Shown piece after piece: positions 26,334 through 35,560 of a DNA stretch of 64,000 nucleotides (the stretch's first letter is position 1; the number at the start of each line of letters is the position of its first letter). The DNA is taken from positions 1 through 64,000 of the forward strand of contig DEAU01000019.1 of the NCBI GenBank assembly GCA_002348705.1, read 5' to 3'. A model generated the notes under the pieces. The model had not been told where the DNA came from. It saw only the letters and a list, made by a program, of their open reading frames with translations, and did not search any database. This stretch comes from Candidatus Neomicrothrix sp. UBA2974. Lineage in GTDB: Bacteria; Actinomycetota; Acidimicrobiia; Acidimicrobiales; MedAcidi-G1. The position numbers and the translations under genes were made by a program.

Positions 26334-28451
26334 TCACAAAAGAACCTCTGGTAACGGCTCTGAATGGGCAAGAGCCACCCGGCGAGTCGCTCGTGTCAGG
26401 GCCACGTACAGCGCCCGTTCACCCTGGGCGTGGTCGCGCAAAATCCTCGCCGGCTCAACCACCACCGTCGCATCAACCTCGAGGCCCTTCACTAGGCCGA
26501 CTGGCACGACTGCCACAGGAGCGTCCAGTCCCCTACGAGTCGGACGCCCGAAAGCCACACCGGCACGTTCAAGAGCCGCCTCTACGTCGGCCGCTTGATT
26601 GTCCGCGGCTATCACGGCGACGTTTCCCGCACCCACCGCGTCCATCTCAGCACGCACCACGTCACCCAACCCGTCCAAGCTCTCTGCACCCGCTCCAGTC
26701 AGCTCCACCACTCGTGGCGGGCAACCGTCACCGCGGACAGACCTTGGGGGCGCCAGATCCGGAGCAGCCAGAGCCAGCACTCGGGCAGCAAGGTCCATCA
26801 GCGGACCAGGGATCCGATAACCGACGGTCAACTCGTGACGAACCGGGGGTTTCCGATCTGGGAGATGGGTGAGGATCTCCTCCCAGTCGTCATGCGCCCA
26901 AGATCCAGTGGCCTGTGCGATGTCGCCGACCACGGTCATCGAACCGTTGAGTGACCGGCGTTCAAGCATCCGGAGATCCATCGGTGAGAGGTCTTGCACC
27001 TCGTCCACCACGATGTGCCCATAGGTGCGAACCACGTCCTCCTCCTTTCGACCAGGTCGGGCACCGAGCGCGGCGCGAGCCTCGTCTAGGAGAGGAGCGT
27101 CCGAGGCCGTCCAGTACACGTCGTCGCCCGACACTTGGCGGGGACGAAATAGGGCCTCGACCTGATCTTCGTCGAGCGAACGGTCGGCAGCTCGAATCAA
27201 TGCCCGAGACCCAAATAGATCGTTGAGCATTTGAGCGGGAGTGAGAACCGGCCACATCCACTCGAGCGCCTCACGCACCGCCATCTCCCCACGCAGTCTC
27301 TCTCGGACCGCCTCTGGATCGAGATCGCCTCGGCTGGAAGCGACTAGGGCCCCGTAGAACTCAGCCTCAACGAACCGACGCGCTGCGTTGTGGGTTCGAA
27401 ACCGGCGCCGTGCTTCGGTAACAATCCGTGACGACTCCTCGACGGAGAGCGTGAGCCACTGTAGGCCGTGTCCGATACGTAGATCGGCGCGTAACGGACG
27501 CTGACGGGTTCGCACCGCCCGAGAGATGAACCGGACCATCCGCAGGTCGCCCTTAAGACGGCCCATCTCTTTCTCCTCGCGGCGATCGTCGATCCGGACT
27601 CCGCCAACCACATCACCAAGTGTGGCCAGAGTCACTCCGGCCTCGCCAAGGGATGGCAGCACCTGCTCGATATAGGCCAAGAAAAGACGGTTGGGACCGA
27701 CGACTAGAACCCCCTGACCCTCCAACGGGAAACGGTGGGTGTACAAAAGGTACGCAGCGCGGTGGAGGGCAACCACTGTCTTACCTGTTCCCGGCCCACC
27801 TTGGACCACCTGGACTCCCGCCAAGGGGGCCCGGATAATTTTGTCCTGCTCGACCTGGATCGTGCCAATGATGTCCCCGAGACGTCCTGTCCTCGCCATC
27901 TCCAGGGCTGCGATGAGAGCACCCTCCCCTTTCAATCGATCACCGTCTCGGAAACGCTCCAAGTCGCCGAAGAGTTCGTCCTCGAGTCCCACCACCGTTC
28001 GACCGCGACAGACCAGATGACGGCGACGCTGCAGCCCCATGGGCTCCAAACCGGTGGCCCGGTAGAACGCTTCAGCAATCGGGGCTCGCCAATCGACGAC
28101 CACCGGCTCCTGGTCGGCGTCCCACACTCCAACCCGACCCACGTGGAAGACGCCGCCCCCCAATTCGGGCTCCTGGTCAATACGTCCAAAGACGAGCGCC
28201 GCATCACCCAGGTCAAGATGGTCAAGCCGTGCCGCGACCTGATCGATGATCGCCTCCCGCTCGAAACGCGCCTGATTGGTCCCACCTCGACCCACTTCAA
28301 CCATGCGGGTCAGGCTGAGCGCCCGATCCCGGGCTGCCTCGAGGCAGGAGTGGGCTAGATCTACATGGGCCTGCTCAGCGGCAAGTTCTGGATGCCCGGT
28401 AATGGGATCCGCCTCGTCCTGACCGCTTTGGGTGTGGTCAAAGGTATTCAT
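26334..28451 (-). CDS. HelD-like superfamily 1 ATPase (RNA polymerase-associated helicase)
   Basis: From ATG 28451 (MNTFDHTQSG; ATG 28466 is also possible) the protein is 705 residues. An N-terminal helical arm (about 15-85) is followed by a segment containing VVDWRAPIAEAFYRA, a HelD hallmark. Walker A is VVQGGPGTGKTVVALHRAAYL and Walker B is IVVDEVQDLSPMDLRML. The protein ends with YVALTRATRRVALAH, the SF1 motif VI. HelD proteins release and recycle stalled RNA polymerase, and actinobacterial members can give rifamycin tolerance; that role is family knowledge. It is convergent with the ABC permease gene 4 nt away and divergent from the patatin gene. Confidence 0.87.
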   Translation of the reverse strand: MNTFDHTQSGQDEADPITGHPELAAEQAHVDLAHSCLEAARDRALSLTRMVEVGRGGTNQARFEREAIIDQVAARLDHLDLGDAALVFGRIDQEPELGGGVFHVGRVGVWDADQEPVVVDWRAPIAEAFYRATGLEPMGLQRRRHLVCRGRTVVGLEDELFGDLERFRDGDRLKGEGALIAALEMARTGRLGDIIGTIQVEQDKIIRAPLAGVQVVQGGPGTGKTVVALHRAAYLLYTHRFPLEGQGVLVVGPNRLFLAYIEQVLPSLGEAGVTLATLGDVVGGVRIDDRREEKEMGRLKGDLRMVRFISRAVRTRQRPLRADLRIGHGLQWLTLSVEESSRIVTEARRRFRTHNAARRFVEAEFYGALVASSRGDLDPEAVRERLRGEMAVREALEWMWPVLTPAQMLNDLFGSRALIRAADRSLDEDQVEALFRPRQVSGDDVYWTASDAPLLDEARAALGARPGRKEEDVVRTYGHIVVDEVQDLSPMDLRMLERRSLNGSMTVVGDIAQATGSWAHDDWEEILTHLPDRKPPVRHELTVGYRIPGPLMDLAARVLALAAPDLAPPRSVRGDGCPPRVVELTGAGAESLDGLGDVVRAEMDAVGAGNVAVIAADNQAADVEAALERAGVAFGRPTRRGLDAPVAVVPVGLVKGLEVDATVVVEPARILRDHAQGERALYVALTRATRRVALAHSEPLPEVLL

Positions 28452-28617
28452 GGCTTTATCGCCCAACAGACTTCCGAGAGCCGGACGGCACCCGGAGCCC
28501 GATTAGGGCCAACGATCGATGCTACCGGTGAGTCTCGGCCCGTCCTCGGAGCCCCGAAAGTCTCTAAAAGGCTTGTTGGAAGACGAAAAGTTCCGACACA
28601 CATGCGACGATGTCCCG

Positions 28618-29634
28618 GTGAGCACAGAACCCACCTCCGTCGCGGTCGGTCTGGTCCTTGGGGCTGGAGGTCTGCATGCCGCAGCCCAACACGCCGGTGT
28701 ACTAGCCGCTCTGGCTGAAGCCACCGGATGGGATGCTCGAACCGCTGATGTCGTAGTCGGAACTTCAGCCGGTAGCACAACCGCCGTGAATCTCCGGGCA
28801 GGGCTGTCTGCTACTGACTTGCGCGCCTACTACGCCCGCACCGAAATCTCCGACGAGGGCAGGGCCCTGCTTAACCGGGTGACCACCCAACTGGACCTCG
28901 GACCCCGAGAGTCCGGGTCAAGAGACCAGACTCTCCGCCCAGCCGGCCGGCCGGCCAACCCGATGCTGTTACTGCGCGACCTTCTCTCGACTAGTCGGCC
29001 CCGCCCCGTCGTGGCCCTGACAGGATTACTCCCCAAGGGCCCCCACGACGGTTCTTCCCTTGGCCTTCGCATCACCGAACTGCACCCTGAAGCATGGCCT
29101 GAACGACCCACATGGATCTGCACGGTCGACCTCGACACCGGAGAACGAGTCGTATTAGGACGCGACGACGTAAACGCGACCATTGGCCCGGCCGTTCAGG
29201 CATCGGCGGCAGTACCTGGATGGTTCCGACCCGTCGAGATAGACGGCCGTCGTCTTGTCGATGGGGGCGTGCACTCCACCACCAATGCCGACCTGACGGC
29301 AGCCCTCGGACTCGACCTCGTCATTGTTTCGTCGTCAAAGACCGTCGGAAGGACATCTGGTAGGCAAGCACCTACGACCGAAACATTGGCCCGGGCCTGG
29401 CACGGTCGAACCCTGTGGAGGGAAATTTCTGCCATCCGCCGAAAGGGCGCCAGAGTGCTGCTATTTCAGCCAACATTCGGAGACCTAGCCGCTCGGTCTA
29501 GCGACGACCGATCCGACGAGAACCTCCCCGCTATATGCGAGGCCGCCCGTGCCTCTGCTCTGGCCCGAATCGCCCTTCCTGACGCCGGTACCGCCCGTCG
29601 TCTCCTGGCGACCGCCGGCACCGACCCCCGATAG
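28618..29634 (+). CDS. Patatin-like phospholipase
   Basis: The start at GTG 28618 (VSTEPTSVAVGLVLGAGG) is preferred; the frame continues upstream to 28519 without similarity. The 338-residue protein has the glycine-rich oxyanion loop GLVLGAGGLHAAA, the GTSAGS nucleophile elbow and VDGGVHS, carrying the Asp of the Ser-Asp dyad. Patatins hydrolyse acyl esters of phospholipids or storage lipids. GACGAT lies 6 nt before the start. hemE begins 9 nt after the stop, so it is probably the first gene of a heme operon, an unexplained pairing. Confidence 0.87.
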   Translation: MSTEPTSVAVGLVLGAGGLHAAAQHAGVLAALAEATGWDARTADVVVGTSAGSTTAVNLRAGLSATDLRAYYARTEISDEGRALLNRVTTQLDLGPRESGSRDQTLRPAGRPANPMLLLRDLLSTSRPRPVVALTGLLPKGPHDGSSLGLRITELHPEAWPERPTWICTVDLDTGERVVLGRDDVNATIGPAVQASAAVPGWFRPVEIDGRRLVDGGVHSTTNADLTAALGLDLVIVSSSKTVGRTSGRQAPTTETLARAWHGRTLWREISAIRRKGARVLLFQPTFGDLAARSSDDRSDENLPAICEAARASALARIALPDAGTARRLLATAGTDPR

Positions 29635-29643
29635 CGTCGATTC

Positions 29644-30714
29644 GTGACCGGCCACCGCCCGACTCCGGATCGCCTCAGAGACTCCACGTTTCTGGCAGCA
29701 TGCCGGGCAGAACCCCACGACCGCACTCCGGTCTGGTTCATGCGCCAAGCGGGACGCTCACTACCCGAGTACCGCGCTATCCGCGGCTCAGGAAGCATCT
29801 TGGAGGTCATCGCCGACCCGAAGCTCTCAGCCGAAATCACCCTCCAACCGGTCCGGCGCTATGGCGTCGACGCCGCCATCCTCTATTCCGACATCGTGGT
29901 CCCAGCCCACGCCGTGGGCTTCGGCGTCGACGTGAAACCGGGTATCGGGCCTTTTGTGGAAAGTCCATTCGAGCGGGCCGCCGACCTCCAACGCCTCCGG
30001 CCCTTGGAACCCGACATCGACACCCCGTACGTCCTAGAGACTGTGCGCCGGGTAGTCGAGGAAGCCGACGTCCCAGTCATCGGCTTCGCCGGTGCGCCAT
30101 TCACGGTCGCCTCATACCTCATCGAGGGGGCCCCGTCTCGCACCTACGGTCGCACCAAGGCCCTCATGCTCGGTGATACAGGCCTGTGGCACGACCTCAT
30201 GGACCGGCTGGCCGACATGGCCATATCCTCGCTGTGCTCGCAGATCGCAGCCGGCGCATCGGCCGTTCAACTATTCGACAGTTGGGCCGGAACACTTAGC
30301 CCTCCAACTTACGAGAAGTACGTCCTGCCACACAGTCGTCGGGTATTTGAGAGCCTCGCCGAGACCCGCGTGCCCCGCATCCACTTCGGCGTGGGAACCA
30401 GCGAGATACTGGGCCTCATGACAGCGGCCGGAGCCGATGTAATTGGAATCGACTGGCGGATCCCACTCGACGAGGCGCGTCGGAGGCTTGGCCCGGAGAC
30501 CGTCCTTCAGGGAAACCTTGATCCGGCCATCTGTCTGGGGCCGGCTGACCAGATCGAAGCTGTGGTCGCTGCCGAGGTGGCCGACGTGCTGGCCCGCAAC
30601 GACGGCCACCCCGGGCACGTGTTCAACCTCGGACACGGCGTCCTGCCGGAGATCGACCCGGTGGTGCTCGAGCGGGTAGTTGAGCAGGTCCACGCCCACC
30701 CGCTCGATTCCTGA
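29644..30714 (+). CDS. hemE: Uroporphyrinogen decarboxylase
   Basis: HemE removes four carboxyl groups from uroporphyrinogen III to give coproporphyrinogen III. The 356-residue protein has the signature FMRQAGRSLPEYR near residue 35 and YSDIVVPAHAVG with the catalytic Asp, both diagnostic. GTG 29644 follows TAGCGT by 6 nt, suggesting an internal leaderless promoter in addition to read-through from the patatin gene. cgoX begins 3 nt after the stop. With ChdC at 54 kb this fits the coproporphyrin-dependent route. Confidence 0.96.
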   Translation: MTGHRPTPDRLRDSTFLAACRAEPHDRTPVWFMRQAGRSLPEYRAIRGSGSILEVIADPKLSAEITLQPVRRYGVDAAILYSDIVVPAHAVGFGVDVKPGIGPFVESPFERAADLQRLRPLEPDIDTPYVLETVRRVVEEADVPVIGFAGAPFTVASYLIEGAPSRTYGRTKALMLGDTGLWHDLMDRLADMAISSLCSQIAAGASAVQLFDSWAGTLSPPTYEKYVLPHSRRVFESLAETRVPRIHFGVGTSEILGLMTAAGADVIGIDWRIPLDEARRRLGPETVLQGNLDPAICLGPADQIEAVVAAEVADVLARNDGHPGHVFNLGHGVLPEIDPVVLERVVEQVHAHPLDS

Positions 30715-30717
30715 GCC

Positions 30718-32118
30718 ATGGCGAGTCCGCCCCACCACGTCGTGGTCGTGGGCGCCGGAGTTTCCGGCCTAACCGCGGCCCATCGTCTGGCCAGCATCGC
30801 TCCCGGGGTGAAAGTCACTGTGCTCGAGGCGACCGATCGAGCTGGAGGCAAGGTACAAAGCGGACCACTGGACGATCCCACTCTTGACGGCTTCATTGTG
30901 GACGAGGGTGCCGACGCCTTCTTGCGTCGAGTCCCGTGGGCACTAGAACTGTGCACCGACCTAGGACTAGAAGAAGAACTGGTCTCACCGACCGCAAGAC
31001 AAGCTTCACTATGGCGATCCGGCGCCCTCCGGCCAATTCCGAACCCCAACGTCCTCGGAATCCCCCTCGACCCCAGAAACGTTGACCCCAACCTTTTGGA
31101 TAGGACCGCACTGGCACGATTGGCCGAAGACGGTCGTCCCGAGCAGAAGCTGTCCGACGGCGACCTCGCCGTGGGCACTGTGGTGCGGTCCTGTGTGGGC
31201 GACCAAGTGTTCGAGCACCTAGTCGATCCCCTACTGGGTGGGATCAACGCGGGACGGGCCGACCACCTGAGCTGCGCAGTAATGGCCCCACAGTTACTCA
31301 ACGCCGCCCGGTCTCCTGACGGACTTCTCGCTGTTTTGCGAAAAACGGTCGGCGACACCAACCCTTCAGCACCAATCTTCGCGACTCCTTCCGGCGGCAT
31401 GGGCCGCCTAATTGAAACCCTCTTAGAACGTCTAGCTGAAGCTGGTATTCGCGTGGCGACGGACAGTCCCACCACCCATCTCGAACGAAACAAAGACGGT
31501 TGGCTGGTACACGAACCCAACAACATCCACCGTGCCGACGCCGTGATTCTTGCCGCACCCTCTCACGTGGTGACCGATCTCATCGCTCCTCACGCTCCCA
31601 GCGCCGGCGATTCGCTCGGCAGGTGGGAACACGCCTCGGTGGTGCTAGCAACCTTCGTCTTCGATCGACTCGACCTAGATGTCGACTATGAACAGAGTGG
31701 CTTCCTAGTCGGCCGGGACGAGGGTTTACTCATGACAGCCTGTTCCTTCGTCAACTCGAAGTGGGCACACTTCGACCACCCCGAGCGAACCCTGCTCAGG
31801 GTTTCGTGCGGCCGGATTGACGACCGGCGTCCCCTTGGGCTCGACGACACGGCACTCGTTGAAGCACTGCGGGCCGATCTAGCCACCACTCTCGGCGTTG
31901 AGGCACCGCCGACCGCCATAAGAGTGCGGCGATGGCCTCGCTCACTGGTGCAGTTCCCCGTCGGTCACATCGACCGACTTGCCGAGGTCGACAACTCCCT
32001 AGTTGGAGAGGCGCCCGGGCTGCTGGTCGCAGGCGCCATACGTTGTGGCGTCGGGATTCCGGCCTGCATCCGATCTGGAAACGAAGTAGCCGACGCGGCC
32101 GTCGATCGCCTGACCTGA
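30718..32118 (+). CDS. cgoX: Coproporphyrinogen III oxidase (HemY/CgoX type)
   Basis: The FAD enzyme makes coproporphyrin III from coproporphyrinogen III in the actinobacterial/firmicute heme route; it has often been called protoporphyrinogen oxidase. The 466-residue protein starts with the dinucleotide motif VVVVGAGVSGLTAAHRL (6-22), then TVLEATDRAGGKVQS, the amine-oxidase-like FAD contact, and ends with LLVAGAIRCGVGIPACIRSG, the C-terminal FAD site. The choice of CgoX over a true PPO rests on the presence of ChdC in the same window. It directly follows hemE with 3 nt between them. Confidence 0.92.
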   Translation: MASPPHHVVVVGAGVSGLTAAHRLASIAPGVKVTVLEATDRAGGKVQSGPLDDPTLDGFIVDEGADAFLRRVPWALELCTDLGLEEELVSPTARQASLWRSGALRPIPNPNVLGIPLDPRNVDPNLLDRTALARLAEDGRPEQKLSDGDLAVGTVVRSCVGDQVFEHLVDPLLGGINAGRADHLSCAVMAPQLLNAARSPDGLLAVLRKTVGDTNPSAPIFATPSGGMGRLIETLLERLAEAGIRVATDSPTTHLERNKDGWLVHEPNNIHRADAVILAAPSHVVTDLIAPHAPSAGDSLGRWEHASVVLATFVFDRLDLDVDYEQSGFLVGRDEGLLMTACSFVNSKWAHFDHPERTLLRVSCGRIDDRRPLGLDDTALVEALRADLATTLGVEAPPTAIRVRRWPRSLVQFPVGHIDRLAEVDNSLVGEAPGLLVAGAIRCGVGIPACIRSGNEVADAAVDRLT

Positions 32119-32196
32119 TGGCCCTCATCGGAAAGTCATCTGATTGTTGTCCGAATACACCACGCGGTCGCTGGCTCCACGTGGTTCGATAGAGGG

Positions 32197-32787
32197 ATGT
32201 CACCCGAGACGACTCCGGCCCACGAGGCAGCCGCATCTCGCCCTGGCACGGGCACCGAACACCCTGATGACCTCGACCAGATGAGTCAAGACCACATTCT
32301 TGTTGAACGAACCATCTGCTTCGCCGACCTGAGCGGCTTCACGAGATTCACTAAGCAGCACGGGCCTCACATCGCCGTAGAACTTCTGGACGAGTTCCGC
32401 CGCAAATCTCGAGAGGTGGCTGCTAGGAGGGGCGTGCGAGTGGCCAAATGGCTGGGCGACGGCGTGATGCTTGTTGGGACCGAGGCGACACCGACTATCG
32501 CGTGGGCCGGCCATCTCATCGAACACTTCGCCAACACCCAAACAGTGAACCTTCGTGTCGGTCTGGCAACCGGCGAAGCACTCCTTTTCGAAGGCGACGA
32601 TTACATCGGTGAACCCGTGAATCTGGCCGCCAAACTTTGCAGCGTCGCCGATCCCGGCCAGATTCTCGCCAACTGTGAGGTAGCTGACCTGCCACCATGG
32701 ATCCGTGTGGAGGAGACGGCCGACCTGGAGATCCGCGGAGCCGGGACCTTTTCGGGCATTCAGCGGTTGGCCGTCGTAGCCCTCTGA
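32197..32787 (+). CDS. Class III adenylate/guanylate cyclase-domain protein
   Basis: The 196-residue single-domain protein has TICFADLSGFTRFTKQHGP with the first metal Asp (about residue 46) and KWLGDGVMLVG with the second. The substrate loop reads GEPVNLAAKLCSVADPGQIL; the usual transition-state Arg of VNLAARL is Lys here, so catalytic activity may be low or absent. It could make cAMP or sense a ligand. TTCGAT lies 6 nt before the ATG. The Lnt-like gene overlaps its end, implying coupled translation. Confidence 0.85.
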   Translation: MSPETTPAHEAAASRPGTGTEHPDDLDQMSQDHILVERTICFADLSGFTRFTKQHGPHIAVELLDEFRRKSREVAARRGVRVAKWLGDGVMLVGTEATPTIAWAGHLIEHFANTQTVNLRVGLATGEALLFEGDDYIGEPVNLAAKLCSVADPGQILANCEVADLPPWIRVEETADLEIRGAGTFSGIQRLAVVAL

Positions 32788-34280
32788 GAAAAAGCACCGC
32801 GTCTCTCACGGCACTGGGTGCCGGGCTTCTGATCGCCGCTTCGGTCCCCCCGTGGGGCTGGTGGCCTGCGTCCTTCATCGGCTTCGCCATCTTCGACCGC
32901 CTAGTCGGCGGACGCTCCATTGGATCCAGGTTCCGGCGCGGCTGGCTGGCGGGCGCCGCCTGGGCATTTCCGTCGACGCTCTGGATGCTGGACTTGACGC
33001 CACCCGGCTGGGTGATCTCGGCCTCCCTTCACGCACTCTGGATCGGTCTGGCTGCCGCGCTTGTGCCGATGGGTCGGTGGCGACGGGTCGGCCTCGTCGC
33101 CACAGTAACTATGGCCGAGTTGGTGCGATGGAGCCTGCCCTTTGGCGGGGTGCCACTGGCCACCGTTGCCCTCGGCCAAGCTGGCGGCCCTCTGGCCCCG
33201 GTGGTCCGGGTAGGCGGCCCACTGCTCTTGGTCGCCCTGACCGTCTCTGTCGGCGTCGCACTGTCGGCACTATGCGACGGACAGCGAGCCGATCGTGGCT
33301 CCGCTGCCACGATTGTCGTAGTGATTGCGGCACTCAGCTCAGTCGCCGCATTGACCGCTATCGCCCCATCGGGTCGAGTAGTGGACCACCTCGATATAGC
33401 GGTTGTGCAGGGAGGCGGACCACAACGAACCCGGGCCACACCCACCGGTGCAGTTCGGGTCTTCAATAGCCAGATAGAGGCCAGCCAGCGGGTCGAGACT
33501 CCCGTCGACCTCGTGCTGTGGCCGGAGAATGTTGTCAATCCGGTACCTATAGGGAGCGACGGTTGGCGCTACGCGCATCGCCTATACGCGGATGAGGCAA
33601 GCGAAGCCTTAGCTGCCGAGGCTGCACGCCTAGACGCAGTTCTAGTTCCCGGTTGGTTCCATCGAGACGAGGAAGACCCGACAGCCAACCTCAACTACCA
33701 GACGGCAATCGAACCTGACGGACAAGTTGTGGACCGTTACGACAAGGTTCGCACGGTGCCTTTCGGCGAGTTCGTCCCTCTCCGGGGCTTATTGGAGAAA
33801 GTTGCAGCCGACACGCTGCCATCCCGCGACCTTCGGCCAGGAACGGGGCCGTCGATACTGGAAACCTCGATTGGGACCCTCGGAGTGACCATCTCGTGGG
33901 AGGTTTTCTTCGATCATCGGTCCCGCGACGCTGCACGCCACGGAGCAGAGGTAATTCTCAACCCGACCAACGGAGCCAGTTACTGGCTGACCCAGGTACA
34001 AACCCAGCAAGTTGCGTCAGGTCAACTGCGGGCACTAGAGACCGGCCGGTGGGTAGTCCAAGCAGCACCGACTGGTCTGAGCGCGGTGATCAACCCTCAG
34101 GGTCAGGTGCTACAGCGCACTGCGGTCAGCGAGCAGGCGGTCCTCCACCACCGCATCGAACGACGGTCCGGCTCAACTTGGGCCACCCGTATCGGCTCAT
34201 GGCCCATGGCTCTAGCAGCAGTGGCCCTCTGGGCAACAGCCTGGGTGGGGGCTTCAGCTAATCGGCGCCGAAGCAACTAA
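32784..34280 (+). CDS. lnt: Apolipoprotein N-acyltransferase homologue with Cys-to-Ser substitution
   Basis: Lnt adds the third acyl chain to lipoproteins. The 498-residue protein has an N-terminal membrane part (LTALGAGLLIAASVPPWGWWP, then five more helices to about 175) and a C-terminal nitrilase domain. The nitrilase Glu is in LVLWPENVV and the Lys in YDKVRTVPFGEFVPLRG. The catalytic Cys site reads TISWEVFFDH, with Ser371 where Lnt has Cys (C-x-E). Either it uses Ser, or it is inactive or altered. The start is uncertain: ATG 32697 lies 91 nt inside the cyclase gene, whereas CTG 32784 overlaps its stop by 4 nt (CTGA) just before the first helix; I use the latter. Confidence 0.83.
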   Translation: MRKSTASLTALGAGLLIAASVPPWGWWPASFIGFAIFDRLVGGRSIGSRFRRGWLAGAAWAFPSTLWMLDLTPPGWVISASLHALWIGLAAALVPMGRWRRVGLVATVTMAELVRWSLPFGGVPLATVALGQAGGPLAPVVRVGGPLLLVALTVSVGVALSALCDGQRADRGSAATIVVVIAALSSVAALTAIAPSGRVVDHLDIAVVQGGGPQRTRATPTGAVRVFNSQIEASQRVETPVDLVLWPENVVNPVPIGSDGWRYAHRLYADEASEALAAEAARLDAVLVPGWFHRDEEDPTANLNYQTAIEPDGQVVDRYDKVRTVPFGEFVPLRGLLEKVAADTLPSRDLRPGTGPSILETSIGTLGVTISWEVFFDHRSRDAARHGAEVILNPTNGASYWLTQVQTQQVASGQLRALETGRWVVQAAPTGLSAVINPQGQVLQRTAVSEQAVLHHRIERRSGSTWATRIGSWPMALAAVALWATAWVGASANRRRSN

Positions 34281-35045
34281 ACCCCACACACGGTGAGGGA
34301 CGAAGAGGTTGCCGACTGGAAAATATTTGTCAAGCAAGGTCTCAAGTTCCGCATCAAAGGCCACCCGGTCATCGCCACCCAAGTTGAGGATGCCGGCACT
34401 GGCGCCTATCCGAAGCCTCCATGATTCCCGGGTATAACGCACCTTGAGGTCAAAGGTGAAGGCCCCCTCGTCGACAAAGCCTGCCGAAACCAAGTCTGAG
34501 CGGGCTTGAGGCCCAGGGTCGCGGATTCCGCCTAAGTCCCATGTTGGGTTGTACGACTCGATCAGAGCCTCGGTGACCCCGGGCACGGTGCCCGGCAGGG
34601 GGAGCCAGTCAAAACCGCAAACGCAGACCCGTCCACCAGGAACGAGGATCCGACGCACTTCAGTTGCCGCGGCCCGTCCGTCCAACCAGTGCCAGCACTG
34701 GGTCGCCGTCGCCGCGTCGAAAGAACTGTCTTCCAGCCTCGTATCTTCCGCCGGAGCCTCGATCCACGAGAGAGCGTGGGGTGGTTCCGGCTCACCATCA
34801 GCCAGGCTCTGCGCCGCATCGAGCATGCGCCTATCCACGTCTAGGCCGGTAACACGACATCCGCGCGCCGCCAACTGCCGAGCTACCGTCCCCGTCCCAC
34901 ATCCCAGATCGACGAGCCTTTGCCCATCTATCCCTACACCGAGGGCTGACATTCGATCCAGGCCCTCGACGGGAAAATCGGCACGGTGTCGGGCGTAGTC
35001 GTCAGCCGCCAAACCGAACCGGTCGCCCGATACACCACCCACCAT
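34254..35045 (-). CDS. Class I SAM-dependent methyltransferase
   Basis: The 263-residue protein has motif I VDLGCGTGTVARQLAARG (about 45-62) and post-I VTGLDVD, then SFDAATATQCWHWLD, an Ubiquinone/menaquinone-type methyltransferase pattern close to the 'HWLD' small-molecule group. The acceptor is unknown. Its C-terminus overlaps the end of the lnt gene on the opposite strand by 27 nt. The dtd gene lies 9 nt upstream on the same strand, so the two are probably co-transcribed. Confidence 0.88.
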   Translation of the reverse strand: MVGGVSGDRFGLAADDYARHRADFPVEGLDRMSALGVGIDGQRLVDLGCGTGTVARQLAARGCRVTGLDVDRRMLDAAQSLADGEPEPPHALSWIEAPAEDTRLEDSSFDAATATQCWHWLDGRAAATEVRRILVPGGRVCVCGFDWLPLPGTVPGVTEALIESYNPTWDLGGIRDPGPQARSDLVSAGFVDEGAFTFDLKVRYTRESWRLRIGASAGILNLGGDDRVAFDAELETLLDKYFPVGNLFVPHRVWGLVASAPIS

Positions 35046-35054
35046 CGAGCGCCT

Positions 35055-35492
35055 TCAGACCTCGAGCATCAAAGTGGCCGGTCCCTCGTTACGGAGGTCC
35101 ACGACCATGTCCGCCCTAAATCGGCCCATGGCCACCTCTATGCCACCCTCCTTGAGGGCATCAGCCAGTCGCTGAATGAGCGGTTCAGCGTGTTCCGGTT
35201 GGGCGGCCGCCGACCAGGTGGGACGACGGCCCTTGCTGGTGTCTCCATAGAGCGTGAACTGGCTGACCACCAGAATGGAGCCACCCACGTCGGCAACTGA
35301 GAGGTTCATCACCCCGTCGGCGTCATCCATTATCCGCAGGCCGGCGAGTCGCCCGGCTAGGCGATCGGCATGATCGGGTCCGTCTTCGTGGGTAACGCCG
35401 ACGAAGGCACATAGGCCAAGGCCGATCGACCCGACGACCTCTCCATCAACCGCGACAGAGGCGCTTGAGACCCTCTGAACTAAGGCACGCAT
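35055..35492 (-). CDS. dtd: D-aminoacyl-tRNA deacylase
   Basis: Dtd removes D-amino acids (and Gly from tRNA-Ala) mischarged on tRNA. The 145-residue protein starts MRALVQRVSSASV, the usual beginning, so the extension to 35543 is dismissed. The SQFTLYGD motif (active-site Ser-Gln-Phe-Thr) and the C-terminal NEGPATLMLEV are present; the second motif usually reads N-x-GPVT, here GPAT. Length is normal. ATG 35495 directly before is an alternative start. Confidence 0.94.
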   Translation of the reverse strand: MRALVQRVSSASVAVDGEVVGSIGLGLCAFVGVTHEDGPDHADRLAGRLAGLRIMDDADGVMNLSVADVGGSILVVSQFTLYGDTSKGRRPTWSAAAQPEHAEPLIQRLADALKEGGIEVAMGRFRADMVVDLRNEGPATLMLEV

Positions 35493-35560
35493 CATCGCTG
35501 AACCTAGATCACCTTTCCTCCGGTGGCGTGATCTCGAAGGCATCCCGCCAGACTTGTCGG

